Positions 33,825-42,420 of a DNA stretch of 64,000 nucleotides are shown here, in pieces. The stretch comes from JAWKWH01 sp963669455 (lineage in GTDB: Bacteria; Pseudomonadota; Alphaproteobacteria; Rhizobiales; Rhizobiaceae), in the NCBI GenBank assembly GCA_963669455.1, contig OY770026.1, forward strand, positions 3,720,001 to 3,784,000, in the 5' to 3' direction. The notes under the pieces were generated by a model. It had not been told where the DNA came from, ran no database searches, and saw only the letters and a program-made list of their open reading frames with translations. How positions within the stretch are numbered: the stretch's first letter is position 1; each line of letters starts with the position of its first letter. A program made the translations under genes and the position numbers.

Positions 33825-34652
33825 ATGGCAACGCGTATTGACACTCGAATGGCAAAACTGAAGGCCGAGGGGCGCCCGGCGCTTGTTACCTATTTCATGG
33901 GTGGCGATCCTGATTTTGCCCAGTCACTGTCCATTATGAAGGCGCTGTCCAGATCCGGTGCGGACGTAATCGAAATCGGCATGCCGTTTTCCGATCCGAT
34001 GGCGGATGGCCCTGCGATCCAGGCGGCGGGGCTGAGGGCATTAAAAGCCGGCCAGACTCTCGCCAAGACGATTGCCATGGTGCGCGAATTTCGCCGCGAG
34101 GACGAGGAGACGCCGATTGTGATGATGGGATACTATAATCCCATCTATGTCTATGGCGTCGACCATTTTCTAAAAGACGCGGCAGATGCGGGAATCGATG
34201 GGTTGATCATCGTCGACCTGCCGCCGGAAATGGATGAGGAACTTTGCATTCCGTCATTGCGTGCCGGGCTCAATTTCATTCGCCTTGCCACACCGACCAC
34301 AGACGGTAAGCGGCTGCCCAAGGTGCTGGAGAACACGTCCGGATTTGTCTATTATGTGTCAATGACCGGGATTACCGGCGGCGCCTTGCCGGACACCACA
34401 AAAATCGGCGCGGCAGTTGATCGGATAAAGCAGCATACCCAATTGCCGGTATGTGTAGGCTTCGGCGTCAAGACGTCCGAGCAGGCAGCAGCCATCGGCG
34501 CCAGTGCCGACGGGGTGGTGGTCGGCACGGCAATCGTCAATACCATTGCAGAGGCTTGCGAAAATGACGCCGATCCGGCTAAGGCCGTCGCCAGCCTGGT
34601 CAAGGAACTCTCAAGGGGTGTTCACAAAGCCCGGGTTGCGCAAACAGCCTAA
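33825..34652 (+). CDS. trpA: Tryptophan synthase alpha subunit
   Basis: A 275-residue TIM-barrel enzyme that cleaves indole-3-glycerol phosphate. Catalytic residues are Glu50 (IEIGMPFSDP) and Asp61 (MADGPAIQ). The phosphate loops YVSMTGITGG and VGFGVKTSEQAA are present. It starts 3 bp after trpB and is followed 38 bp later by accD. Confidence 0.97.
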   Translation: MATRIDTRMAKLKAEGRPALVTYFMGGDPDFAQSLSIMKALSRSGADVIEIGMPFSDPMADGPAIQAAGLRALKAGQTLAKTIAMVREFRREDEETPIVMMGYYNPIYVYGVDHFLKDAADAGIDGLIIVDLPPEMDEELCIPSLRAGLNFIRLATPTTDGKRLPKVLENTSGFVYYVSMTGITGGALPDTTKIGAAVDRIKQHTQLPVCVGFGVKTSEQAAAIGASADGVVVGTAIVNTIAEACENDADPAKAVASLVKELSRGVHKARVAQTA

Positions 34653-34690
34653 AAACACCATCTTGAGCCGGATCACGGAAAGTGGATGCG

Positions 34691-35626
34691 ATGAACTGGA
34701 TTACCAATTATGTGCGGCCGAAAATTAGTTCGATGCTCGGCCGGCGCGATATGCCGGAAAACCTCTGGATTAAATGTCCGGAGACAGGCGAAATGGTCTT
34801 TCACAAAGATTTGGAAGAAAACCAGTATGTGATCCCCTCCTCCGGGCATCACATGAAAATCTCGGCCCGCGATAGGTTGTCATTCTTCTTTGATGGCGAA
34901 TACGAGGTTTTGGAGAACCCGAAGGTTGCCATTGACCCGCTGAAATTCCGTGATGAAAAACGTTATACGGACCGGCTGAAGGACAGCAAGGCGAAAACCG
35001 GACATGATGATTCCATCACCAACGGACTTGGAGAAATCGAAGGCCTTGAAATTGTCGCTACAGTGCAGGACTTCGCCTTCATGGGCGGCTCGCTCGGGAT
35101 GGCGGCGGGCGAGGCAATCCTTACCGCCTTCGAAACGGCGGTTGAAAAGAAAAGACCGCTGGTCTTGTTTGCGGCATCCGGTGGCGCGCGCATGCAGGAA
35201 GGTATTTTGTCACTGATGCAGCTACCGCGCACAACCGTTGCCGTGCAACGGCTGAAGGAGGCAGGCCTGCCCTATATTGTGGTGCTGACCAACCCGACCA
35301 CCGGCGGTGTCACGGCATCTTATGCCATGCTTGGCGATATCCATATTGCAGAACCTGGCGCTCTAATAGGATTTGCCGGACAACGCGTGATCGAACAGAC
35401 CATCCGGGAAAAACTGCCGGAAGGATTTCAACGGGCCGAATATCTGATGGATCACGGCATGGTCGACATGGTGGTCCCGCGGCAGGAATTGCGCCCGACA
35501 ATCGCGCGCCTGTTGAAGATATTGATGAATGTTCCCGTCGAGGAGGCGAGCGAGGCCAGCGAAACGGTTGAAGAGCCCGCCGAAGAACAGACAGAGCAGG
35601 AAGTCGTGGCGGAAACCACAGAGTAA
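34691..35626 (+). CDS. accD: Acetyl-CoA carboxylase carboxyltransferase beta subunit
   Basis: A 311-residue carboxyltransferase half of acetyl-CoA carboxylase, first step of fatty-acid synthesis. The crotonase-like core is intact (FMGGSLGMAAGEAI, ASGGARMQEG, NPTTGGVTASYAMLGD, GFAGQRVIEQTI). The N-terminal zinc ribbon is degenerate: of four expected Cys only Cys29 (IKCPETG) remains, and the others are Thr32, Ile48 and Ser51. I recall the same CPETG form in rhizobial AccD. An acidic Glu-rich tail of about 35 residues closes the protein. ATG 34691 is preferred over an in-frame GTG at 34682. Confidence 0.95.
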   Translation: MNWITNYVRPKISSMLGRRDMPENLWIKCPETGEMVFHKDLEENQYVIPSSGHHMKISARDRLSFFFDGEYEVLENPKVAIDPLKFRDEKRYTDRLKDSKAKTGHDDSITNGLGEIEGLEIVATVQDFAFMGGSLGMAAGEAILTAFETAVEKKRPLVLFAASGGARMQEGILSLMQLPRTTVAVQRLKEAGLPYIVVLTNPTTGGVTASYAMLGDIHIAEPGALIGFAGQRVIEQTIREKLPEGFQRAEYLMDHGMVDMVVPRQELRPTIARLLKILMNVPVEEASEASETVEEPAEEQTEQEVVAETTE

Positions 35627-35661
35627 TCACGGTTTCTTACTACCAGACCAACGGTAATCAT

Positions 35662-37011
35662 ATGGGCCAGCAACCTGTCAGCCACGTAAATGCGGCCGAG
35701 CGCGAAATCGACGACCTGATGGCACTTCATCCGAAGGGCTACGATCTGTCGCTGGACCGGATTGCGGGGCTGATGGCCAAACTCGACAATCCGCAAAACC
35801 GGTTACCGCTGACCATCCATATTGCCGGAACGAACGGCAAGGGATCGGCCTCCGCCTTTGCCCGCGCCATCATGGAAGCGTGCGGCAAAACGGTTCACGT
35901 CCATACCTCGCCGCATCTGGTCAACTGGCATGAACGCTACCGGATCGGGGCCAAAGGCGGCGGCAGGCTTATCGGAGATGCGGAGCTTGCGGCTGCGATC
36001 CGGTGCGTGGCAGACGCCAATGACGGGCAGCCGATCACCGTGTTCGAAATGCTGACAGCGGCGATGTTTCTGGTGTTTTCCAAAGAACCTGCCGATGCGG
36101 CCATCATCGAGGTCGGGCTTGGCGGGCGATTTGACGCCACCAACCTCATTGCAGAACCGGCCGTCTCGCTGATCATGCCGATTTCAATGGACCATGAAGC
36201 GCATCTTGGCGACCGTATCGAGCTGATTGCCGCCGAGAAGGCAGGCATCATCAAGCGCGGAGTGCCGGTGGTCATCGGTGCGCAGGAACACGAAGCCGCC
36301 CGCGAGGTATTGCGCGACACCGCTGCCCGGCACGGCTCGAACTGTCTTGTCTATGGCGAAGACTTTCTCGCCCATGAGGAGCATGGCCGCATGGTCTATC
36401 AGGACACTGAGGGACTTATGGATCTGCCGCTGCCAAAACTTGCCGGCCGGCATCAGATCGCAAATGCCGCCGCTGCCATCGCCGCGGTCCGGGCCACCGG
36501 CCTCAGTCCGGCTCACGCCGATGTCGAGGCCGCGATGACATCGGTCGATTGGCCTGGACGCTTGCAGCGCGTCACGACCGGCCGGCTCACCGATGCGGCG
36601 CCCGGCAATGCGGAGATATGGATCGATGGCGGTCATAATCCGGGTGCAGCCCATGCCATCGCCGAAGCCTTGTCAGCAGAAGAAGAACGGCAACCACGTC
36701 CGCTATTTATGATTGCCGGGATGATCAACACCAAGGATCAGACCGGGTTTTTCAAGGCCTTTTGCGGTACGGTCCGCCATGTCTACACCGTTCCGATCAT
36801 GTCAAGCGATGCGGGCGTGCCAAATGATGAATTGGCGGCCCGAGCGGCGGAAGCCGGCCTATCAGCCGAGCCGGTCGCTTCGATAAACAACGCATTGAAC
36901 CTGCTGCGCGAGACATGGGACGGGGCGGAGACGCCGCCGCGTATTCTCATTTGCGGCTCACTCTATCAGGCGGGCGAAGCACTGCGATTGAACGGCACGC
37001 CGCCCCGGTGA
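35662..37011 (+). CDS. folC: Bifunctional folylpolyglutamate synthase / dihydrofolate synthase
   Basis: A 449-residue Mur-ligase-like enzyme that adds glutamate to dihydropteroate and folates. The P-loop is IAGTNGKGSASAF. SPHLVNWHERYRI, EVGLGGRFDATN, ISMDHEAHLG, GRHQIANAAAAIAAV and WIDGGHNPGAA are the family blocks in order. It follows accD by 35 bp, the usual rhizobial arrangement, and probably shares its transcript. Confidence 0.96.
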   Translation: MGQQPVSHVNAAEREIDDLMALHPKGYDLSLDRIAGLMAKLDNPQNRLPLTIHIAGTNGKGSASAFARAIMEACGKTVHVHTSPHLVNWHERYRIGAKGGGRLIGDAELAAAIRCVADANDGQPITVFEMLTAAMFLVFSKEPADAAIIEVGLGGRFDATNLIAEPAVSLIMPISMDHEAHLGDRIELIAAEKAGIIKRGVPVVIGAQEHEAAREVLRDTAARHGSNCLVYGEDFLAHEEHGRMVYQDTEGLMDLPLPKLAGRHQIANAAAAIAAVRATGLSPAHADVEAAMTSVDWPGRLQRVTTGRLTDAAPGNAEIWIDGGHNPGAAHAIAEALSAEEERQPRPLFMIAGMINTKDQTGFFKAFCGTVRHVYTVPIMSSDAGVPNDELAARAAEAGLSAEPVASINNALNLLRETWDGAETPPRILICGSLYQAGEALRLNGTPPR

Positions 37012-37058
37012 GATGACAAGCGCAGAGCGGCATTTGCAGCCGGAATCTGGTGCGTTGA

Positions 37059-37084
37059 CAAATTAGGTCATTTGTCCTAATTTG
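37059..37084. promoter_or_regulatory. TetR-type operator overlapping the tetR-yciI promoter
   Basis: A perfect inverted repeat, CAAATTAGG / CCTAATTTG, with an 8-bp centre. It overlaps TTGACA at 37055-37060, a consensus -35 element. It ends 29 bp before the ATG of the TetR gene at 37114, the classic place for an autoregulatory operator. Confidence 0.8.
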
Positions 37085-37113
37085 CCGCTAAGACATAACT
37101 GCACAATTGAAAA

Positions 37114-37704
37114 ATGCCCAAAGCGGATACACGCAACAGAATTGTTGAGAAGGCTGATGTCCTTTTCTATGAGGGCGGTTTTGAGGCCACTTCATTTGCC
37201 GACATCGCCAAATCCATCGGGATTTCCCGCGGTAATTTCTATCACCATTTCAAAACCAAGGATGACATTCTCGACGCTGTGATCGACTTGCGGATGGACA
37301 GGACGGCTACCATGCTGGACGACTGGAAAGACCAGTCCGGCGACGCCCGGGACCGTATTTTATCTTTCGTCAATATCCTGATTGCAAACAAAGCGAAGAT
37401 CATGGCATTCGGCTGCCCTGTCGGCACGTTGTGCAGTGAGCTTGCCAAGCTGGACCATGCTGCACAAGGCAAAGCGCAACAGATTTTCGGCCTTTTTCGA
37501 TGCTGGCTGAAAGACCAGTTCGCGGAGATCGGGTTTGTCAAAAACGCCGATGATCATGCACTGCATCTGCTCGCCTGGTCGCAAGGGGTCGCATCCTTGG
37601 CCACGGCGTTTCGCAACGAGGCATTCGTTCGAAAAGAAGTTGCCGGCATCGAAGCCTGGCTGGATGCCGCCATCAATCAGAACATCAACTCCGGGGCAAT
37701 TTAA
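37114..37704 (+). CDS. TetR/AcrR family transcriptional regulator (paired with YciI-like protein)
   Basis: A 196-residue regulator. HTH: RIVEKADVLFYEGGFEATSFADIAKSIGISRGNFYHHFKTKDDIL. The C-terminal domain contains GCPVGTLCSELAKLD, seen in the TetR_C group around YcdC/AcuR-like regulators. Its stop codon overlaps the ATG of the YciI-like gene (TAATG). The perfect 26-bp inverted repeat just upstream overlaps a consensus -35, so autoregulation is very likely. Cys residues in the ligand domain could sense an electrophile, but that is speculative. Confidence 0.9.
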   Translation: MPKADTRNRIVEKADVLFYEGGFEATSFADIAKSIGISRGNFYHHFKTKDDILDAVIDLRMDRTATMLDDWKDQSGDARDRILSFVNILIANKAKIMAFGCPVGTLCSELAKLDHAAQGKAQQIFGLFRCWLKDQFAEIGFVKNADDHALHLLAWSQGVASLATAFRNEAFVRKEVAGIEAWLDAAINQNINSGAI

Positions 37705-37988
37705 TGTTTGTGACTTTCTTGAAATTTTCTGACAACCGCGCCGCCGCTCAAGACCACATGGCCGGTCACAATAGCTGGATTGCAAAGGGGTTTGACGATG
37801 GCGTTTTCTTAAGCGTCGGCTCTCTTCTGCCAGGGCAGGGAGGCGCGGTCATCGCCCATGGCGAAAGCCGGCAAGCCTATGATGCGCGCATTTCAGACGA
37901 TCCGTTTGTCAAACAAGGTATCGTGGTGGCGGAAACCCACGAAATAGACGCTAAAAGAACCATACCGGCATTGGATATGCTCAGGTAG
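37704..37988 (+). CDS. YciI family protein
   Basis: A 94-residue ferredoxin-like-fold protein (YCII domain). It begins MFVTFLKFSDNRAAAQDHMAGHNSWIAKGFDDGVFLSVGSL, with the conserved His in HNSW and the Asp in RISDDPFV typical of YciI proteins. Some relatives are dehalogenase-like or dioxygenase-associated, but most are uncharacterised. It overlaps the TetR stop by one base, so the pair is one operon, probably a small detoxification module. Family A repeat A2 begins 10 bp after its stop. Confidence 0.82.
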   Translation: MFVTFLKFSDNRAAAQDHMAGHNSWIAKGFDDGVFLSVGSLLPGQGGAVIAHGESRQAYDARISDDPFVKQGIVVAETHEIDAKRTIPALDMLR

Positions 37989-37997
37989 GCCGGTAGT

Positions 37998-38074
37998 TAG
38001 AGCATTTTTCGCCCAAACAGAATCATAGAAGCGAAAAATGCTTCAATAGTTCCAGGCAACCGCAAAACGACCTA
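37998..38074. repeat. Family A palindromic repeat, copy A2 (77 bp, internally deleted)
   Basis: TA on both sides. The stem GCATTTTTCGC / GCGAAAAATGC encloses an 18-nt loop. Compared with A1 and A3 it lacks about 28 bp in the right half; the end CCGCAAAACGACCTA is retained. It lies between the YciI-like gene and the convergent cupin gene. Confidence 0.82.
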
Positions 38075-38079
38075 GGTGA

Positions 38080-38361
38080 TTATTTCAGCTCGATCTCGAT
38101 GAATGCGTAATCCGTCTCGTTGGCGTTGATCACATCATGCTCGACACCGGCATTGCGGAAATACGGCGCGCCGGCCTTCATGTCGGCATAGGATTCGCCT
38201 TCTTCTGTCAACAAGCGCACCTTGCCGTCCATCAGTGGGACAACGACATAATCGTGACCGTGACTATGCCATCCGGTGTTGGCGCCGGGGGCGAAATCAA
38301 ACCGGGTGACGATGACCCGCTCATTGTCGACTATTTTGGTTGCTTTGGCGCTTCCAGTCAT
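38080..38361 (-). CDS. Small cupin-domain protein
   Basis: A 93-residue single-cupin protein. Motif 1 is GANTGWHSHGHDYVVVPLMDG, with two His as potential metal ligands. Motif 2 is PYFRNAGVEHDVINANET, with the third His. Such small cupins are often metal-dependent isomerases or dioxygenase-like proteins, or sensors; nothing here decides between them. No operon partner is evident, as it is flanked by repeat A2 and the trxA terminator region. Confidence 0.85.
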   Translation of the reverse strand: MTGSAKATKIVDNERVIVTRFDFAPGANTGWHSHGHDYVVVPLMDGKVRLLTEEGESYADMKAGAPYFRNAGVEHDVINANETDYAFIEIELK

Positions 38362-38448
38362 GGGTTTCTCCGCATTTAGAATTCCTCAGCATGCCTGATA
38401 CCGCCCGGCAGGTGAATAGGTCCAGAAACCGCAAGCGTTTGCACCAGC

Positions 38449-38474
38449 AAAAAGCCCGGCTCGCGGCCGGGCTT
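38449..38474 (-). terminator. Rho-independent terminator of trxA
   Basis: Read on the minus strand, AAGCCCGGCC and AGCCGGGCTT pair around a short GC-rich loop and are followed by TTTTT. It lies 29 bp after the trxA stop codon. Confidence 0.88.
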
Positions 38475-38502
38475 CAAACGTCACAATATCTTCCACGTAT
38501 GA

Positions 38503-38823
38503 TCACACATTGCCATTGATCCAGCTGGATAGTGCGGATTTTGGAACGGCGCCCACTTTCATGTCGGCTACCTCACCGTCTTTAAACACGATCAGTGTCG
38601 GGACGGAACGTACGCCATATTGCGCGGCGATTTCCGGATTTTCGTCGATATTGACCTTGGCGATCTTCACCTTGCCGCCCATTTCGGCGGAGATTTCCTC
38701 AAGCGCCGGCGCTATCATCTTGCAGGGACCGCACCATTCGGCCCAGAAATCGACAATAACGGGTTCGGCCGCTTTTAAAACGCCCTCATCGAAACTGTTG
38801 TTGTCTACGGTTACTGTCGCCAT
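38503..38823 (-). CDS. trxA: Thioredoxin 1
   Basis: A 106-residue cytoplasmic thioredoxin with the redox pair Cys31/Cys34 in AEWCGPCK, the cis-proline region SVPTLIVFKDG and the usual ending. It reduces protein disulfides and serves ribonucleotide reductase and similar enzymes. It follows addA by 75 bp, the usual rhizobial arrangement, and is closed by a clear terminator. Confidence 0.97.
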   Translation of the reverse strand: MATVTVDNNSFDEGVLKAAEPVIVDFWAEWCGPCKMIAPALEEISAEMGGKVKIAKVNIDENPEIAAQYGVRSVPTLIVFKDGEVADMKVGAVPKSALSSWINGNV

Positions 38824-38898
38824 TTCCGGTTCCTTCCAGTCTGTTCACTGCAGCCGTTATGTGCGTGCTGAAGCGGCGCGATTCAAGTCACATGTTTG

Positions 38899-41800
38899 TC
38901 ACGAGACCGCGAGGTGCTCAAGCGATTCCTGCATCATCGTGTCAGGAAGTTCGAACACGGCCGCAGCTTCGGTAAACAGCAGGCCGGCGCGAACCGCATG
39001 CCGGGGGTAAATCTGACCGATGAGTGCGGCGTAAACTGCCAGCTGGGCAACATAACCTGCCGGAATCTGCTCCAGACTGGCCGGTATTGTGCGGTTGGTC
39101 TTATAGTCGATGATCAACACCTCATCGGCGCCGAGCGCCAACCTGTCAATCTTGCCGGATACGGCACGCGTGTTGCCAGCGACTTTCAAATGCCCGGCAA
39201 TTTCAACTTCGGCACGTGAGTTTTCCGCAAAGACAGGTGCGAAGCGCGGATCATCCAGCACCCGCATCACTGATGCCAACGCCGACCGCCTTTCCTCAGG
39301 TTGCCAACTGGCGCCCCGGCGCAGCAAATAGCCGAGTGCGGCTTCCTCGCGCTTGCCGCTGGCCATTTGCGGCAAGATCTGGAGCAAGTGGTGGATCGCG
39401 ATGCCACGCTCGATTGCAAAGCGCGGCTTTTGGGCAGTGGCCAGAACCGGCGAATTTTCCGCAGAAATCAATTCCGTGCGTGGTTCGATCAACGCGGCGG
39501 CACCTGAAGGTGCAAATGGCCGCGGCAATGAGATTTCCGGCGGCAGAGGCTGGCGCAAATCATCTGGAAAGGCCACCGGGCGCGCCTTCTCAAGCTCGAC
39601 CGGTTTTGCGGGCCTGGCAGGCGATTTGGTCGACCGGTAGCGCAGAACCTCGCCTTCGAACCCTGCCGGCCCATCTGCAACGGGCACACTCGTCCCGGCC
39701 AGCCCGGCATGCACCAGCCGATGCCAAATCTCCGCTTTTGGTTCTTTGACCCCGTGATAGCCGCACACGACCAGCCGGTCTTCGGCCCGCGTCATGCCGA
39801 CATAGAGCAATCTGCGGTATTCCTCCTCGGCCTTGGCGCGCTGGCCGGTTTCCAGCTCGGCGATAAAGGCCGGTTTTACCCCGCCGCCCATGCGCCATAG
39901 ATATCCTTTTGCGCCATGGTGCATGGATTGCGGCTGAAACGGGATCAATCTTGGCAGGTGCTGGTGGGAAAACGGCTCCGACCCATTGTCGACCAGAAAA
40001 ACAACCGGCGCCTCCAGCCCCTTGGCGGCATGCACTGTCATGATGCGCACTTCATCGCGCGTCTGCGCAATTTCGCGCTTAATCTCCGGGCTGGCGATTT
40101 CGAGTGTTTCCAAAAACGCACCAAGGCCCAAAATTCCCGCCTTTTCGCAATCGAAAATATAAGCGACGAATTCGTCGATAATCTCGCCTGCCTCGCGGCC
40201 CAGCCTGCCAACCATCGCTGCGCGGATGCCATCGCTGCCGAGGATTGCGCTATAGAAATCGACCACCTGGCGGTTTTCGGCCTCGCGGCGCCACCGTGAA
40301 AGCCTGGCGGCGGCAAGCTTGAACCGCTCCTGGTGTTCACCGGCCGATTGCAGGCTTTGCCACAGTGATGTGCCTGTGCCCCGATTGCTGGCGAGATCGT
40401 AAAGATCATCCTCCGACAGATTGAACACCGGACTTTTCAGCAATGCAGCCAGCGACAGATCGTCATTTGGCTGGATGACGAAGCGGCCAAGCGCGATCAG
40501 ATCCTTTACCGCAATATGATCGCGCAGCTTCAACCGGTCAGCGCCTGCAACAGCGATATCGTGGTTTTTCAGCGCGCGCGAAAGTGCGTGAACAAAACTG
40601 TCGCGCTTGCGCACCAGAACCATGATGTCGCCTGGGGATAATCGCTTTCCGGTACCCTCGATCAGTTCCTCGTGATCGATCCATCCCCTGATGTGCGCTG
40701 CAATCGTTTCGGCAAGCCTGACAGCCGGTTCGGATGTATGGTCAATCGCCTGGGTCCAGTCATCGGGATCAGCCGTCTTTTCAACACCGATCAGCGGCCA
40801 GATTTCCACATAGCCCGGATCGCCGGCGCGCACGGCCGAATGGATGATTTCTTCTGGAGCGATGGTCAGCCCTTGCCTGGCGGTATCGGATTTAAACACG
40901 AGGTCAACCGCCGACAGGACATCATCGACCGACCGGAACGAATGGTGCAGCTTGACCTTGTGGAAGCTTCGGCCGGCTGCCGACACTTTGCCGGCAAATG
41001 ACTGGCCGCTTTCGGCAAATGCCGCCGGTTCGGCGCCCTGAAACGAATAGATCGACTGTTTTTCGTCACCGACCGCGAACACGGTGCGGTTTTCATCCTC
41101 GCGTGCCGACTGGCCGGTGAAAAATTCTTCGGCAAGCGCTTTGATGACGGTCCATTGCCCCGGACTGGTATCCTGAGCCTCATCGATCAGGATGTGGTCG
41201 AGGCCGCGATCGAGCTTGTATTGGACCCATGCTCCGGCGTCCTGCCGCGCCAAGAGGTTGGCCGTGCGTGAGATCAGGTCTTTGAAATCGAGAAAGCCGC
41301 GAGCGCTTTTAAGCCGTTCATAGCGCGCTATCAGACGATCTGCGACGGTCAGTGCCGCATCGGTCGCTTCAAGCACGGTGAGCATGTCGAGACGATTGCG
41401 CGCCTTTAACAGCACATCGGCATAGCGGTAAAATTCCTCGTCAAATCCGGGAAAATGCTCGCCGACACCTTTTGATGCAATGCCCTTGACGCTTCGGGCG
41501 GCCCACCTGCCCTTGTCCCATCGCAAAAAGACAGTGCATAACGCTTCGAACCGCTCCTGGGTAGCGGGCACGTCGATTGCACGCTTCAGGTTTGCGCCGA
41601 AGTCGGATGCCCTTACCCTGCCGGCCTGCTCGCCACGGGATTTAAAATTTTCGGCCATGGCGGCGGTAAAATATCCGTCAGGCCAAACCGAAGCTGCAAC
41701 CAGCTCCGGCGTTTCATCCGGCTCTATTTTGAACTCCTCTTTTAGCCGTAAAAGCCCGCCGCCATAACCGCCGATCTCGCGCAACCAATCGCTCAACCCC

Positions 41801-42420
41801 TCGCGCTCGGCGACGATATCGGCCAGCAGACCGTTCAGACCGTGCTCGCCTGCGGTGGTCAGAACAAGGCCAAAGGCAGCGGCCAGCTCCGCATCCTCGC
41901 CGGCGTTTATGCCGGTCAGCAATTCGCGCCGTGCCTCGGTAATCAGGGCAAATTCCAGCTGCGAATCCAGCAGCTCGAAATGACCGGCGATATTGGCCTC
42001 AAGCGGAAACTGATGCAGCACCGCTTCGCAAAATGCGTGGATGGTCTGGATCTTCAGTCCGCCCGGTGTCTCCAGCGCACGGGCAAAGAGCTGCCGGGCG
42101 CGGGAAATGCGTTTTGCGTCGGGCGACCGGCCCTCCAGGTCGGCAATGGCGGCAATAAGCGCCTGATCGTCCATCATGGCCCAGCGCCCGAGGTCGTCGA
42201 ACACCTTGTTGACCATGTTGGCCGCAGCGGCACGGGTATAGGTCAGGCAGAGGATACGCGAGGGATCGACGCCTTGAAGCAACAGGCGGATGACCCTGCG
42301 CGACAGCACATAGGTCTTGCCGGATCCCGCATTGGCCGATACCCACACCGAGTTTACCGGATCGGCGGCTTCGGCCTGTCTCGATTGCGTTTCCCTCGGG
42401 ATGACGGGGTGTGTGCTCAC
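38899..42420 (-). CDS. addA: Double-strand break repair helicase-nuclease AddA
   Basis: A 1173-residue UvrD-like helicase with a C-terminal RecB-type nuclease. Walker A is ANAGSGKTYVLSRR; helicase motifs include ILCLTYTRAAAANM, LIDEAQDTSPGQW, FAVGDEKQSIYSFQGA, VRIMTVHAAKGLEAPVVFL and LLYVGMTRAEDRL. The nuclease motif is LIIDYKTNR near the end. With AddB it processes broken DNA ends for RecA-dependent repair. It overlaps addB by 4 bp (ATGA). Confidence 0.97.
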   Translation of the reverse strand: MSTHPVIPRETQSRQAEAADPVNSVWVSANAGSGKTYVLSRRVIRLLLQGVDPSRILCLTYTRAAAANMVNKVFDDLGRWAMMDDQALIAAIADLEGRSPDAKRISRARQLFARALETPGGLKIQTIHAFCEAVLHQFPLEANIAGHFELLDSQLEFALITEARRELLTGINAGEDAELAAAFGLVLTTAGEHGLNGLLADIVAEREGLSDWLREIGGYGGGLLRLKEEFKIEPDETPELVAASVWPDGYFTAAMAENFKSRGEQAGRVRASDFGANLKRAIDVPATQERFEALCTVFLRWDKGRWAARSVKGIASKGVGEHFPGFDEEFYRYADVLLKARNRLDMLTVLEATDAALTVADRLIARYERLKSARGFLDFKDLISRTANLLARQDAGAWVQYKLDRGLDHILIDEAQDTSPGQWTVIKALAEEFFTGQSAREDENRTVFAVGDEKQSIYSFQGAEPAAFAESGQSFAGKVSAAGRSFHKVKLHHSFRSVDDVLSAVDLVFKSDTARQGLTIAPEEIIHSAVRAGDPGYVEIWPLIGVEKTADPDDWTQAIDHTSEPAVRLAETIAAHIRGWIDHEELIEGTGKRLSPGDIMVLVRKRDSFVHALSRALKNHDIAVAGADRLKLRDHIAVKDLIALGRFVIQPNDDLSLAALLKSPVFNLSEDDLYDLASNRGTGTSLWQSLQSAGEHQERFKLAAARLSRWRREAENRQVVDFYSAILGSDGIRAAMVGRLGREAGEIIDEFVAYIFDCEKAGILGLGAFLETLEIASPEIKREIAQTRDEVRIMTVHAAKGLEAPVVFLVDNGSEPFSHQHLPRLIPFQPQSMHHGAKGYLWRMGGGVKPAFIAELETGQRAKAEEEYRRLLYVGMTRAEDRLVVCGYHGVKEPKAEIWHRLVHAGLAGTSVPVADGPAGFEGEVLRYRSTKSPARPAKPVELEKARPVAFPDDLRQPLPPEISLPRPFAPSGAAALIEPRTELISAENSPVLATAQKPRFAIERGIAIHHLLQILPQMASGKREEAALGYLLRRGASWQPEERRSALASVMRVLDDPRFAPVFAENSRAEVEIAGHLKVAGNTRAVSGKIDRLALGADEVLIIDYKTNRTIPASLEQIPAGYVAQLAVYAALIGQIYPRHAVRAGLLFTEAAAVFELPDTMMQESLEHLAVS

